From contig JALHFX010000060.1 in NCBI GenBank assembly GCA_022837595.1, positions 1 through 57,543 of the forward strand: a stretch of DNA of 57,543 nt, given 5' to 3'. Positions 42,482 through 51,390 of the stretch are shown one piece after another (positions within the stretch are counted from its first letter, which is position 1; the number at the start of each line of letters is the position of its first letter). Origin of the DNA: Propionibacterium sp. Lineage in GTDB: Bacteria; Actinomycetota; Actinomycetes; Propionibacteriales; Propionibacteriaceae. Both the position numbers and the translations under genes were made by a program. Below the pieces are notes generated by a model that made no database searches, was not told the DNA's origin, and saw only the letters and a list, made by a program, of their open reading frames with translations.

Positions 42482-43423
42482 TCAGAAACCGAGCCGGTTC
42501 AAGTGCTTGGGGTCGCGTTGCCACTCCTTGAGCACCTTCACCTTGAGATCCAGATGCACCGGAGTACCGAGTAGTGTGCTGATCTGACGACGGGCGTCCG
42601 TACCAACCTGCTTGATATGTTCACCACCGCGCCCGATCATGATCGGTTTCTGGGAATCGCGCTCGACCACCAGCGAAGCATAGATATCGAGCAGAGGCCG
42701 GTCCTCTGGACGCCCCTCTCGTAGGCCCATCTCGTCGATCTCGACGGCTATGGAATGCGGCAGTTCATCACGAACGCCTTCCAACGCGGCTTCTCGGATC
42801 AGTTCGGCCACCAGCGTCTCGGTAGGCTCGTCGGTTACCTCGCCGTCGGGATAGTAGGCGGGACCCTCATCGAGCATCGAGATCAGCACCTGCGCGACCT
42901 CGTCCACCTGGTCACCCGAGAGCGCAGAACATGGCACGATCTGTTCGAACCTGACTCCGAGCTTCTCCTCCAGGGCAGCGATCTCGAGTAACTGCTTGGC
43001 CATCCGTTCGGGGCTCACCAGATCGGCCTTCGAACAGATCGCCGCGAGCCGGGGCGGATGAGCCAAGGAGGCTACCTCGCGCACCAGATACTCATCACCC
43101 GGACCGACGTGCTGGTTGGCGGGGAAGACAACCGCGACCACGTCGACCTCGCTCCAGGTGGCGTAAACCAGGTCGTTCAGTCGTTCTTGCAGTAGCGATC
43201 GTGGTTTGCTCAACCCGGGTGTGTCGATGATGATCAGTTGTGCGTCGGGACGAGAGATTATGCCTCGCACAGCATGCCGCGTGGTTTGAGGCTTGCTGCT
43301 GGTGATCGCCACCTTCGTACCTACCAGCGCGTTCATCAGCGTCGACTTGCCTGCATTGGGGCGCCCGACGAAGCAAACGAAACCAGATTTGAAACCTTCG
43401 GAAATCTCTGGCTGTTCAATCAT
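42482..43423 (-). CDS. era: GTPase Era
   Basis: Start at MIEQPEISEGFKSGFVCFVG, overlapping the corC stop. GTPase motifs: G1 GRPNAGKS, G2 TTRHAVRG, G3 IDTPGLSKP, G4 (here SKAD). The C-terminal KH domain (KPIMIGRGGEHIKQVGTDARRQISTLLG) binds the 3' end of 16S rRNA during 30S assembly. About 313 residues, intact. Last gene of the phoH-ybeY-corC-era cluster. Confidence 0.94.
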   Translation of the reverse strand: MIEQPEISEGFKSGFVCFVGRPNAGKSTLMNALVGTKVAITSSKPQTTRHAVRGIISRPDAQLIIIDTPGLSKPRSLLQERLNDLVYATWSEVDVVAVVFPANQHVGPGDEYLVREVASLAHPPRLAAICSKADLVSPERMAKQLLEIAALEEKLGVRFEQIVPCSALSGDQVDEVAQVLISMLDEGPAYYPDGEVTDEPTETLVAELIREAALEGVRDELPHSIAVEIDEMGLREGRPEDRPLLDIYASLVVERDSQKPIMIGRGGEHIKQVGTDARRQISTLLGTPVHLDLKVKVLKEWQRDPKHLNRLGF

Positions 43424-44693
43424 CGTCCTCATCCTCTGATTCGTCGGCGTCGCTATCTGCAACCATGCGCACGAGTACGGTATCGATCTGGTGGCGGCGT
43501 CCGGTCGATTTCTCAGCGGTGATCTGCAAGCCGTTCCAGGTCACCCTCGAACCGAAGATCGGCACCATGTTGAGTTCCTTCGCCAACAGGCCGCCGACCG
43601 TCTCGACATCTTCATCATCGAGTTCCAGCCCGAAAAGGTCGCCCATGTCGTCCAATGACATCCGGGCAGAGATCCGCCAGACACCCGGCTCGATTTCCTC
43701 GGCAAGATCGGGCTCGGCATCGTATTCGTCGGTGATCTCGCCGACGATCTCCTCAACGATGTCCTCGATCGTCGCGATCCCGGCTGTCCCGCCGAATTCG
43801 TCGATCACGATCACCATATGATGCCTGCTGATCTGCATCTCGCGCATCAGGTCGTCGATCGGCTTGGAATCCGGGGTGAACGAGGCTGTCCGCATCAGCG
43901 AACCGACCGTCTCGCGCTTCTCGGCCTCGGGATTGTCGTAGACGCGACGCATCAGATCTTTGACGTAGAGCACACCGACCACGTCGTCCAAGTTCTCCCC
44001 GATCACCGGGATCCTGCTGAATCCCGATCGCAAGGCCAGCGAGAGACCCTGTCTCAGGGTCTTGTCGCGGTTCAGGTAGACCACATCGGTGCGCGGCACC
44101 ATCACCTCGCGTACGATCGTGTCCCCCAGCTCGAAGACCGAATTGATCATCTCGCGCTCGCCTTCGCTGGCACCGGCGATCTTCTCGGCTTCGGCAATGA
44201 ATGGACCGTCGGCATATCCGCGTCCCGGCGTGATCGCGTTGCCGACCCAAATCAGCAGCTGTGAGACCGGCCAGAGGATCACTGAGAGCACCGACATCAC
44301 CTTGGCCGAGGCTCCCGCGATACTCTCCGCGTTTTGCCGTCCGAGCGTGCGGGGGGCGACACCCCATGCCACGAAGGCCACCAGCGTCATGATCAGCACG
44401 GTCACCCACAGCCGAACGCCGATCCCCTCGAAATTCGAGACCAGCACCAGGCAGACCAACACGATCGAGGTGACTTCGCAGACTACCCGCAAAAATGCCG
44501 CCGTCGTGATCTCGGGAGCTGGATCGTCGGTGATTTGTTTGACCGCAGCCGCACCGCGCTTCCCATCGGCCGCCATCTGTTCGGCCCGTGTCGGTGTAAT
44601 GCTCAGCAGCGCGGTCTCAACTGCTGATCCGATGCCTGCGAGCACGGCGGTGAGCACGGCGACGCCGAGCATGATCCAATCGAGACCGGTCAC
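43416..44693 (-). CDS. HlyC/CorC-family (CNNM domain) transporter protein
   Basis: A 425-residue membrane protein. The N-terminal CNNM/DUF21 domain has four hydrophobic segments (GSAVETALLSITPTRAEQM). Two CBS motifs follow (MVPRTDVVYLNRDKTLRQGL; FTPDSKPIDDLMREM...HHMVIVIDEFGGTAGIATIEDIVEEIVGEI), with the C-terminal CorC_HlyC domain. It is probably a magnesium exporter or a related ion transporter. It overlaps ybeY at its start and era at its end, showing a tight operon. Confidence 0.9.
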   Translation of the reverse strand: MTGLDWIMLGVAVLTAVLAGIGSAVETALLSITPTRAEQMAADGKRGAAAVKQITDDPAPEITTAAFLRVVCEVTSIVLVCLVLVSNFEGIGVRLWVTVLIMTLVAFVAWGVAPRTLGRQNAESIAGASAKVMSVLSVILWPVSQLLIWVGNAITPGRGYADGPFIAEAEKIAGASEGEREMINSVFELGDTIVREVMVPRTDVVYLNRDKTLRQGLSLALRSGFSRIPVIGENLDDVVGVLYVKDLMRRVYDNPEAEKRETVGSLMRTASFTPDSKPIDDLMREMQISRHHMVIVIDEFGGTAGIATIEDIVEEIVGEITDEYDAEPDLAEEIEPGVWRISARMSLDDMGDLFGLELDDEDVETVGGLLAKELNMVPIFGSRVTWNGLQITAEKSTGRRHQIDTVLVRMVADSDADESEDEDDD

Positions 44694-45148
44694 TGGCCTG
44701 CCCTTGAGCGTTGCCAGTCGGCGATGATCGTGTCGTTGAGACCGAACATCACGGCTTTCTCGGCAGGTTCTGCATGATCATGACCGAGCAGGTGTAGTAA
44801 TCCGTGGATCAAGAGATATTGGATCTCCTCCGCGGGTTCGCGACCGTTCTCTGGTGCCTGCGCCGATGTGAACTGGGGGCAGATCACGATATCCCCCAAT
44901 ACACCCCGCGGTGGGGCCTGGCCCGGTTCCGGAGCCCGCAATTCGTCCATCGGAAAGCTCATCACATCAGTTGGACCCGGCAGATCCATGAACCGCTGAT
45001 GCAATTCCGCCATCGCATCAGGATCGATGAGCAGGATAGATAGCTCTGCCTGTGGGTGGATCCGCAGCCGAGCAAGGGCGAATTCCGCCAGCTGCACCAA
45101 TGCGAGTTCGTCGACCTGCTCGCCCGACTCGTTGTTGACCTCAATCAT
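44690..45148 (-). CDS. ybeY: Endoribonuclease YbeY (rRNA maturation)
   Basis: A 152-residue metalloenzyme with the HGLLHLLGHDH zinc motif and the GPTDVMSFPMDE and LGDIVICPQF signatures. It acts in 16S rRNA 3'-end maturation and ribosome quality control. Its start at 45148 once overlapped the phoH stop: the undamaged phoH frame would end CGATGATTG, sharing ATGA. It overlaps corC by 4 bp. Intact. Confidence 0.94.
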   Translation of the reverse strand: MIEVNNESGEQVDELALVQLAEFALARLRIHPQAELSILLIDPDAMAELHQRFMDLPGPTDVMSFPMDELRAPEPGQAPPRGVLGDIVICPQFTSAQAPENGREPAEEIQYLLIHGLLHLLGHDHAEPAEKAVMFGLNDTIIADWQRSRAGQ

Positions 45149-45280
45149 CGTTTTCCCCGCTGTCCACGCGACGCGAAGGCATCTACCAACGTCGAATCGT
45201 ACCGGTCGTAGGCGGCAACGATGTCGCCAACCAGTTTGTGCCGTACGACATCGCGCTTGGTGAGCTGGCAGAACGCAATA

Positions 45281-46114
45281 TCACCCACGCCGTCGAGGAT
45301 CTCCTGCACCGCGCGTAAGGATCTCCTGCACCGCGCGTAGCCCGCTGCGCACCCCGCCGGGCAGATCGATCTGGGTAATATCGCCGGTGACCACGATCTT
45401 CGAGCCGAATCCGAGCCTGGTCAAGAACATCTTCATCTGCTCCATCGACGTGTTCTGTGCCTCGTCGAGCACGATGAAAGCGTCGTTGAGGGTACGCCCA
45501 CGCATATACGCGAGCGGTGCCACCTCGATCACACCGCCTGTCAGCAACTTCGGGATCGAATCCGGATCGAGCATGTCGTGCAGGGCGTCATAGAGCGGAC
45601 GCAGATAGGGGTCGATCTTGTCGCTCAAGGTGCCGGGAAGATAGCCCAGCCGCTCGCCGGCCTCGATCGCTGGACGTGTCAGGATAATCCGATTGACTTG
45701 CTTGGATTGCAAAGCCTGAACAGCCTTGGCCATCGCCAAATAGGTCTTGCCGGTTCCGGCCGGCCCGATGCCGAAAGTGATGGTGTGCGTGTCTATCGCA
45801 TCCACATAGCGCTTCTGGTTGAGCGTCTTCGGGCGAATCGTGCGACCGCGGCTCGACAAGATGTCCTGGGTCAGGATCTCAGCCGGATGCACCCCGTCGG
45901 CGCCCATCGCGATAACCCGCTCGACAGTCTCAGCGCTCAAACCTTGACCGGTGCGGATGATAGTGACGATCTCGGTTAGGGCCTCGGCAGCGGCAGCGAT
46001 ATCGCCAGTGGTGCCGTTCAACGTGAACTGATTGCCACGCACATGAATGTCGGCAGCCAATTCGCGTTCCATGATTCCCAGGAATTCATCGCGAGGGCCG
46101 AGGACGGTGACCAT
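45281..46114 (-). CDS. PhoH-family ATPase, C-terminus altered by a 22-bp duplication
   Basis: The ATPase core is complete: Walker A GPAGTGKTYLAMAKAV, RIILTRPAIEAGERLGYLPG, Walker B FIVLDEAQNTSMEQMKMFLTRLG, then VTGDITQIDLP. Translation then reaches RSGLRAVQEILTRGAGDPRRRG and stops. The expected end (ILDGVGDIAFCQLTSHD-like, here DGVGDIAFCQLTKRDVVRH) is in another frame through 45149. The cause is an exact 22-bp duplication at 45296-45339, which replaces roughly 50 C-terminal residues. Upstream of the ATG, in-frame codons read RTFEVPASID, a usual PhoH N-terminus, but no start codon is seen, so the 5' end may also be damaged. Confidence 0.85.
   Translation of the reverse strand: MVTVLGPRDEFLGIMERELAADIHVRGNQFTLNGTTGDIAAAAEALTEIVTIIRTGQGLSAETVERVIAMGADGVHPAEILTQDILSSRGRTIRPKTLNQKRYVDAIDTHTITFGIGPAGTGKTYLAMAKAVQALQSKQVNRIILTRPAIEAGERLGYLPGTLSDKIDPYLRPLYDALHDMLDPDSIPKLLTGGVIEVAPLAYMRGRTLNDAFIVLDEAQNTSMEQMKMFLTRLGFGSKIVVTGDITQIDLPGGVRSGLRAVQEILTRGAGDPRRRG
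45296..45339. repeat. Exact 22-bp tandem duplication in phoH
   Basis: AGGATCTCCTGCACCGCGCGTA occurs twice back to back (45296-45317, 45318-45339), with no extra homology at either border. The added 22 bp shifts the phoH frame and truncates the protein. Deleting one copy restores the full reading frame down to the ybeY start. Confidence 0.92.
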
Positions 46115-46346
46115 ATCGATGGAAGCCGGTACCTCGAAGGTCCGGCTACCTGGCAGATGCGCAACAGTGCCCGATCTCGGCCGAGGTCCGGCTGCTTCCT
46201 CAAGAGTTTGATGGCTGGTAGTCAGGACGATCCTTCCGTAGCGTTCTCGCCAATTCTAGCCGCGCATCCGCGCCCTTCCAGGGCCAGGGACTTGCCCATG
46301 AGCGACCGAGTCGAAGCGCTCTGACGAGCAAACCGCAACCGCGAGC

Positions 46347-46811
46347 TCAGTCGATGTCGTCTTCGTCGTCCGGGTTCTCAAGGTCCTCTTCCGAAATGAT
46401 GTGCATCGCTGCCTCTTCGGCGCTGGCCGCGCCACCCGAGATTCCCACGTCTGAGGCGATCGATTCACCTTCGGTATCCGGACCGCTGCCTCCACCAGGG
46501 GCAACCAAACGACCGGCGCGCTTGCTGCCGACCTGACGATTCTCACGATTGGGATTCCACGGCCCGCGCAACTTCTTGGGATCGGTTTCCGGCTGCTCCT
46601 GAGCGATGCGTTGCTCAAGGGTCTCACCCTGCTTCATCTCGGATGCGGTATTGCCGAATCCCTGGGCAGGAGACCAATTGTCGGGCGCAATATAACCCTC
46701 ATCGAGAACATCGTCCACGCCGCGATCGATCAGCGAATCGGCTTCACTGAGCTGCTCCATCTGCTCGGAAGGATCGGGGATATCTTCGCTGTTAGTCGTG
46801 TTCTCTGTCAT
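46347..46811 (-). CDS. DUF5709-type actinobacterial protein of unknown function
   Basis: A 154-residue acidic, Gly/Glu-rich soluble protein. Conserved pieces are VLDEGYIAPDNWSPAQGF, TLEQRIAQEQPE, RAGRLVAPGGG and DVGISGGAASAEEAAMHII, the layout of actinobacterial DUF5709 proteins. No catalytic motif is seen and the protein is probably partly disordered. It lies upstream of phoH on the same strand, separated by about 230 bp that includes the possible lost phoH N-terminus. Confidence 0.8.
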   Translation of the reverse strand: MTENTTNSEDIPDPSEQMEQLSEADSLIDRGVDDVLDEGYIAPDNWSPAQGFGNTASEMKQGETLEQRIAQEQPETDPKKLRGPWNPNRENRQVGSKRAGRLVAPGGGSGPDTEGESIASDVGISGGAASAEEAAMHIISEEDLENPDDEDDID

Positions 46812-46903
46812 GTTCCGATACTGCCATTACCGAGGCTGTGGCGTGCGCGGACGCGCCAAGTCGGCCGCGACGACCGGGCTGACGCCGCGGCACTCAGCCG
46901 CGA

Positions 46904-47878
46904 TTAGGTGAGCGGTTGGACGCGGTCGCCACGCAGCATGCTGGCCAACGTCTGGGCCCAATGGTCTTGAGCGTTCAGGGCAGGTACGAGTGCGAACTCC
47001 GTGCCCCCGGTTGCGGTGAAAATCTTCGCCTGCTTCGACCCGATATCGTAAACGGTCTCCAGGCAGTCGACCGCGAATCCGGGGCAAACCACCAAGACGC
47101 GCTCTACACCGGCTTTCGCCCAGACCACCGATTCGGTCTCCAAAGCAGGCCCCAGCCACTTCATCGGTTTGATCGCGGATTGGAAGGTGACGCGGAGTTT
47201 TTCGTCGGGCACCCCCACCGCTTTGGCGAGCAGATGAGCAGTAGTGCGGCACTGCTGCTGGTAATCCATGCCCACTCGAGCTCCTCGTATCTGATGACTC
47301 AACGGGATCGAGTGGAATGAGATCACTACCAGGTCATAGACATCGCTGAAATACGGACGCATGCTCGTGGCCAGCGCGTCGATATAACCGGGATGGTCGT
47401 AGTAGGGACGCAGGACCCGGAGTTTCGCGTCGGGGAAGCGAGCACTGACCTCGGCGATCGCGTATTCCGCGGCGCTGGCATAGCTGGAGTAGGTCTCCTG
47501 CGGGAAGAGCGGCGCGATCACGATTTCCTCGGCGCCGGCCAGTACTCCGGCAACTTCCTCGATCCCCGGTTGTCCGTATCGCATGAACGGAAGCACGGGA
47601 TGCTCGAGACGCTCGCTGAGTTTGGCTGCCAGGGCCTCGCTGTGAACGGCCAACGGAGAGCGTCCACCTGCCTCAGCGAAGAGATCCCGGTAGCGGGCCG
47701 CAGAACCGTTCACTCGTCCGGGGACGATGACCCTATTGACGAGCACCCGGCGGACCGCATCCGGCAGCCCGATCATGTATGGATCATTCAGGAACTCCAA
47801 AAGGTATTCCTTCACCGCAGCCTTGTCCGGGCTCTCGGGGGTTCCCGTGTTCACCAGTAGCGTCACAGTCCCTGGCAT
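46904..47878 (-). CDS. hemH: Ferrochelatase, resembling the protoporphyrin (proteobacterial) type
   Basis: A 324-residue ferrochelatase. It starts TVTLLVNTGTPESPDKAAVKEYL and has the catalytic-histidine motif ISFHSIPLSH, QCRTTAHLLAKAVG, TFQSAIKPMKWLGP and VVCPGFAVDCLET, closing with PALNAQDHW. These segments follow the E. coli-type HemH. They differ from the coproporphyrin ferrochelatase (CpfC) of typical actinobacteria, which begins LLVSFGGPEGP. The gene may therefore have been acquired, or the lineage makes heme by a different last step. The start overlaps the tgt end by 16 bp. Confidence 0.88.
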   Translation of the reverse strand: MPGTVTLLVNTGTPESPDKAAVKEYLLEFLNDPYMIGLPDAVRRVLVNRVIVPGRVNGSAARYRDLFAEAGGRSPLAVHSEALAAKLSERLEHPVLPFMRYGQPGIEEVAGVLAGAEEIVIAPLFPQETYSSYASAAEYAIAEVSARFPDAKLRVLRPYYDHPGYIDALATSMRPYFSDVYDLVVISFHSIPLSHQIRGARVGMDYQQQCRTTAHLLAKAVGVPDEKLRVTFQSAIKPMKWLGPALETESVVWAKAGVERVLVVCPGFAVDCLETVYDIGSKQAKIFTATGGTEFALVPALNAQDHWAQTLASMLRGDRVQPLT

Positions 47879-49167
47879 GCCGGTCTCCTCATATCGTCGT
47901 GTCCGGGGCGAATCGTGGGTGCCGAGCGTCCTCCATAGAAACGACCGAGCACTTCGGTACGGCAGGCCTCGAAGTCGCCGGAGACCAGTGCCGCTCGAAT
48001 GGTGTCGACAAGGCGCACAGTGAACCGCTCATTGTGGATGGTGGCCAGAGTGGCAGCCAGAATCTCTTTTGCCTTGAAGAGGTGATGCAGGTAGGCGCGG
48101 GTGAAATGGGTGCAGGTGTAACAGTCGCAGCCGTCCTCCAACGGGGTGAAGGCCCGCCTGTTCGCAGCGGTGGTCACATTGAAGCGACCGGACGCGGTGT
48201 AGATCGCCGCGTTGCGTGCCACTCGGCTCGGGTTGACACAGTCGAAGGTGTCGACACCCGCCTCGATCGCTGCGAAGAGGTCGTCGGGTTCACTAATACC
48301 CAACAGATGCCTCGGTTTGTCTTGCGGTAACTCGGATGTGCACCACGAGACGATCTCGCCTAATCGTTGCTTCTCCAGCGCTCCGCCGATGCCATAGCCG
48401 TCAAACCGCTGGCCGTCGACTTCGGTGGCCATCAAACCGCGACAAGCCTGCCTGCGTAGGTCTTCATACTGGGCACCCTGGACCACACCGAAGAGCGCCT
48501 GATACGGACGATGGGTTCGCTGCGCAGTCAGTTCGCTGTGTGCCACCAGGCAACGTTTCGCCCACGCCTGAGTTCTCTCAACCGATGCCTCCTGGTAGCC
48601 GCGGGTGTTCATCAAGGTGGTGAGCTCATCGAACGCGAAGATAATGTCGGCGCCCAGTTCGTGCTGCACCCGCATGCTGACTTCAGGCGTGAAGCGGTGC
48701 CGGTCGCCGTTGATGGGCGAATGGAACCAGACGCCGTCGTCGTCCACGTGGGCCTGCCGCTGCTTTCCCTCCGCGATCACATCGTCGTTCTGTATTCCGG
48801 TGACATCCATCGCGAGCACCTTCTTGAAACCCGCACCCAAGCTCATCACCTGGAAACCACCCGAATCGGTGAACGTCGGTCCCGGCCAATTCATGAATGC
48901 ACCCAGCCCACCGGCTTCATCGATGATCGCGCTGCCAGGTTGTAGATAGAGGTGAAAGGCATTCGCGAGCACCGCTTGTCCACCCAATTGAGCAATCTGC
49001 TCGGGCAAAATCGCCTTCACGTTAGCTTTGGTGCCCACGACGATGAATGCTGGCGTCTCGATCTCACCGTGCGGGGTGGCGATGACTCCCGCCCGCCCCA
49101 GGCCATTGGGCAAGACGGCATCAACCCGGAAGCTGAAATCGTCCGGACTAGGTGGATCATTTATCAT
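47863..49167 (-). CDS. tgt: tRNA-guanine transglycosylase
   Basis: Start at MINDPPSPDDFSFRV, overlapping the tatC end by 11 bp; the longer frame to 49227 is unlikely. The enzyme exchanges G34 for a queuine or preQ1 base in tRNAs with GUN anticodons. Motifs: TPAFIVVGTKANVK, catalytic Asp region TFTDSGGFQVMSL, nucleophile region IIFAFDELT, and the zinc site CDCYTCTHFTRAYLHHL. About 434 residues. It fits with gluQ in this window (glutamylation of queuosine). Confidence 0.93.
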   Translation of the reverse strand: MINDPPSPDDFSFRVDAVLPNGLGRAGVIATPHGEIETPAFIVVGTKANVKAILPEQIAQLGGQAVLANAFHLYLQPGSAIIDEAGGLGAFMNWPGPTFTDSGGFQVMSLGAGFKKVLAMDVTGIQNDDVIAEGKQRQAHVDDDGVWFHSPINGDRHRFTPEVSMRVQHELGADIIFAFDELTTLMNTRGYQEASVERTQAWAKRCLVAHSELTAQRTHRPYQALFGVVQGAQYEDLRRQACRGLMATEVDGQRFDGYGIGGALEKQRLGEIVSWCTSELPQDKPRHLLGISEPDDLFAAIEAGVDTFDCVNPSRVARNAAIYTASGRFNVTTAANRRAFTPLEDGCDCYTCTHFTRAYLHHLFKAKEILAATLATIHNERFTVRLVDTIRAALVSGDFEACRTEVLGRFYGGRSAPTIRPGHDDMRRPACQGL

Positions 49168-50062
49168 CAGTCTGCAATGTCTTTCCCCGATATTCGATCT
49201 CGGCCTCGTCGGGAGTGATCTCCCCACTGCGGATCCGTTGTTTCAGCCGGCTCTTGTCCCGCCGCGAGCAGATCATCTCACTGGCCAAATACATGATTAC
49301 CATCGGCAGCGAAAGGGCGAGCATCGAGAACGGATCTCCCGATGGTGTCGCCACCGCGCCGAAGACGAAACACAAGAAGACAGCGACAGTGCGGGCCTTC
49401 TTCAGCTGCCAGCTCTTCAGCAATCCGACGACGTTGAGCATCACCAGCACCACTGGCAGGAGAAAGCTGAGGCCGAAGACCAGGAGCATCCGCATTTCGA
49501 GCGACAGGAAATCATTGAGATCCTGCAGGTTGGCCACCCCGGCCTGGGCTACGGTGAAGCTCAGCATGAACTCGAAGGCCCTTGGGAGTATCAAGTAGCC
49601 GACGACCACACCGGCCAAGAAAAGTGGGATTGCCGACAGCAAGAAGAGCCGCGCAGCCCGCTTCTCCTTTGTCAGCAGACCCGGGACGATGAACGCCCAC
49701 AGCTGGTACAGCCAGATCGGGCAGGACGCGATGACGGCTGCAAGGCCGGCGGACTTCAGTGCTAGCAGCATCGGCGCGGCGACGCCTGAATTGACGACCT
49801 GGATCTGGGCATCGGGATTCGCGGCACTCACTGCGGCGGCAGCGATCTGATACGGGTGCAGGATCAGTTCGACGATCGGCACGTAGAAGATGAAAGCCAC
49901 GATGAAGAAGACCAAGACGGCTATCAACGAGATGATCAGACGGTAGCGGATTTCTCGAAGATGATCCCAGAGCTCCATCGTCCCGTTCTCATCGAACTGG
50001 GGTGGCCGGAGCCACGCAAACCTCCCTCGTGGTTTGTTGCTGGTGTTGGCGTCGGCCGACAT
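49157..50062 (-). CDS. tatC: Sec-independent translocase TatC
   Basis: A 301-residue membrane protein with six hydrophobic segments. The TatC N-terminus is MELWDHLREIRYRLIISLIAV; LYQLWAFIVPGLLTKEKRAA and PRAFEFMLSF are further signatures. It is the receptor for twin-arginine signal peptides. It lies 9 bp after tatA in the actinobacterial pafB-pafC-tatA-tatC order. helY, often next, is absent and tgt follows instead. Confidence 0.95.
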   Translation of the reverse strand: MSADANTSNKPRGRFAWLRPPQFDENGTMELWDHLREIRYRLIISLIAVLVFFIVAFIFYVPIVELILHPYQIAAAAVSAANPDAQIQVVNSGVAAPMLLALKSAGLAAVIASCPIWLYQLWAFIVPGLLTKEKRAARLFLLSAIPLFLAGVVVGYLILPRAFEFMLSFTVAQAGVANLQDLNDFLSLEMRMLLVFGLSFLLPVVLVMLNVVGLLKSWQLKKARTVAVFLCFVFGAVATPSGDPFSMLALSLPMVIMYLASEMICSRRDKSRLKQRIRSGEITPDEAEIEYRGKTLQTDDK

Positions 50063-50071
50063 CGGCCGCTC

Positions 50072-50341
50072 CTACTGCTGTGGGGCAGGCGGCTGCTGGT
50101 TTTGCTCCTGGGGCTCGGCGGCCTGCGGCTGAGGATTGAAACTCGGTTGCTGGGGCTGGGCGGGAATCTGCGGCGTTTCAGCCTTCGCTGGGTCGTCCTT
50201 CCTCAGATCTCTGGTCTCTTCCTTGAACTCGCGGATCGCCTTGCCAGAAGCTTTACCGAGGCCGGCGAGCCGGGTGCCCCCGAAAAGCACCAAGACCACG
50301 ATCAGAATGATGACCAGTTCTGGCCAACCAATAGAGCCCAT
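50072..50341 (-). CDS. tatA: Sec-independent translocase TatA
   Basis: An 89-residue protein with one N-terminal membrane helix (PELVIILIVVLVLFGGTRLAGLG), the amphipathic helix KASGKAIREFKEETRDLRK, and a long Pro/Gln-rich tail. This is typical actinobacterial TatA, which forms the translocation pore with TatC. Same operon as pafC and tatC. Confidence 0.93.
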   Translation of the reverse strand: MGSIGWPELVIILIVVLVLFGGTRLAGLGKASGKAIREFKEETRDLRKDDPAKAETPQIPAQPQQPSFNPQPQAAEPQEQNQQPPAPQQ

Positions 50342-50436
50342 GACTTCCTCCAGCTTTCGCGACGCCTGTCGTTCTCAATCGTATGCCGAGGCCCCTGCCC
50401 GACTCCAACCAGCGCGAATCCGTGCTGTGGCTTTGG

Positions 50437-51390
50437 CTACGATGCCCCGAACAGGATCTCGGTGCGCTCAATCGTTTCCCGAGCGGCCGCGGCAGCAGCT
50501 TCTCCCGCACCGGTCGGTGTCACGGTCAACACTTGATCGCCAAGCCTCAGGAGCAGAGCATCAAGCCAAGCCGGTTCGGCAACTGCGAATCGGACGCTCG
50601 TGCTGCCATCTGGATTCCTCACGACGCCACGTGCAGGGTAGTAGTCGACCACCCAGCTGGCTTCTGCGACCAGATCCACGGTGACTTCCCCATCGGAGTT
50701 ATCGAACCAGCCGTCGGGTAGCTCCGGCGCCGCGCCGTGATCCTCGCCTCGCTGCTCGAGGAGAACCACGTCGACGATGCGGTCGAGCCGATAGGTGCGC
50801 CAATCCTGGCGCTCTAAGCTCCAAGCCTGCAGATAGGCGATCGAATCGCGCATTTGGATCTCGGCTGGGTCCACCTCGGGATAGGTCGTTCGTCCGCGAG
50901 CCGCACCATCGTAGGTCAGCCGAACCCTTTGATGACCAGCTATCGCCGCAGCTAGTGTCTCTCGCACTCGGTCGTCACCGGTGCTCACGGATAGCCAGAT
51001 CAAATCCTGCTGGCCGGTCACCTGCGAAAGCTTCTCGGCAGCGCTGCGGGCCGCAGCGCGACTCGGCCCGGTCGTCATCTCTGCCACGGCTTGTAGCGCG
51101 ACGAGCAAGGAAACCGCTTCGTCGGCTGTGAAGCGCATTGGTCGGGAGAGGTAGTCGGCATTGCTGAGGTGAATGATCCCTTCCCCGGTCGCAGCGTCCA
51201 TGTCGATCTCGATCAGATCGTCTGGCAGACCGCCAGGCAGCCCGCACATCCACAGCACGTTCAGGTCGGCGACGAGTTGCTTTCTCGTGATACCGAACGC
51301 TTCGGCGGCGGTCGCAACGCCGACACCCGGGTTTGCTCGCAGATAGGGCACCATCGCGAGCAATCTGGCCACCTGTTCCTGGGATGTCAT
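50437..51390 (-). CDS. pafC: WYL-domain transcriptional regulator PafC-like
   Basis: A 317-residue protein with an N-terminal HTH (VARLLAMVPYLRANPGVGVATAAEAFGI), a WYL domain (RMRFTADEAVSLLVALQAV ... IQMRDSIAYLQAWSLERQDWRTYRLDRIV) and a WCX C-terminus. With PafB it activates the LexA-independent DNA-damage response in mycobacteria. The ATG overlaps the pafB stop by 4 bp. Function is assigned by family and gene order. Confidence 0.88.
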   Translation of the reverse strand: MTSQEQVARLLAMVPYLRANPGVGVATAAEAFGITRKQLVADLNVLWMCGLPGGLPDDLIEIDMDAATGEGIIHLSNADYLSRPMRFTADEAVSLLVALQAVAEMTTGPSRAAARSAAEKLSQVTGQQDLIWLSVSTGDDRVRETLAAAIAGHQRVRLTYDGAARGRTTYPEVDPAEIQMRDSIAYLQAWSLERQDWRTYRLDRIVDVVLLEQRGEDHGAAPELPDGWFDNSDGEVTVDLVAEASWVVDYYPARGVVRNPDGSTSVRFAVAEPAWLDALLLRLGDQVLTVTPTGAGEAAAAAARETIERTEILFGAS

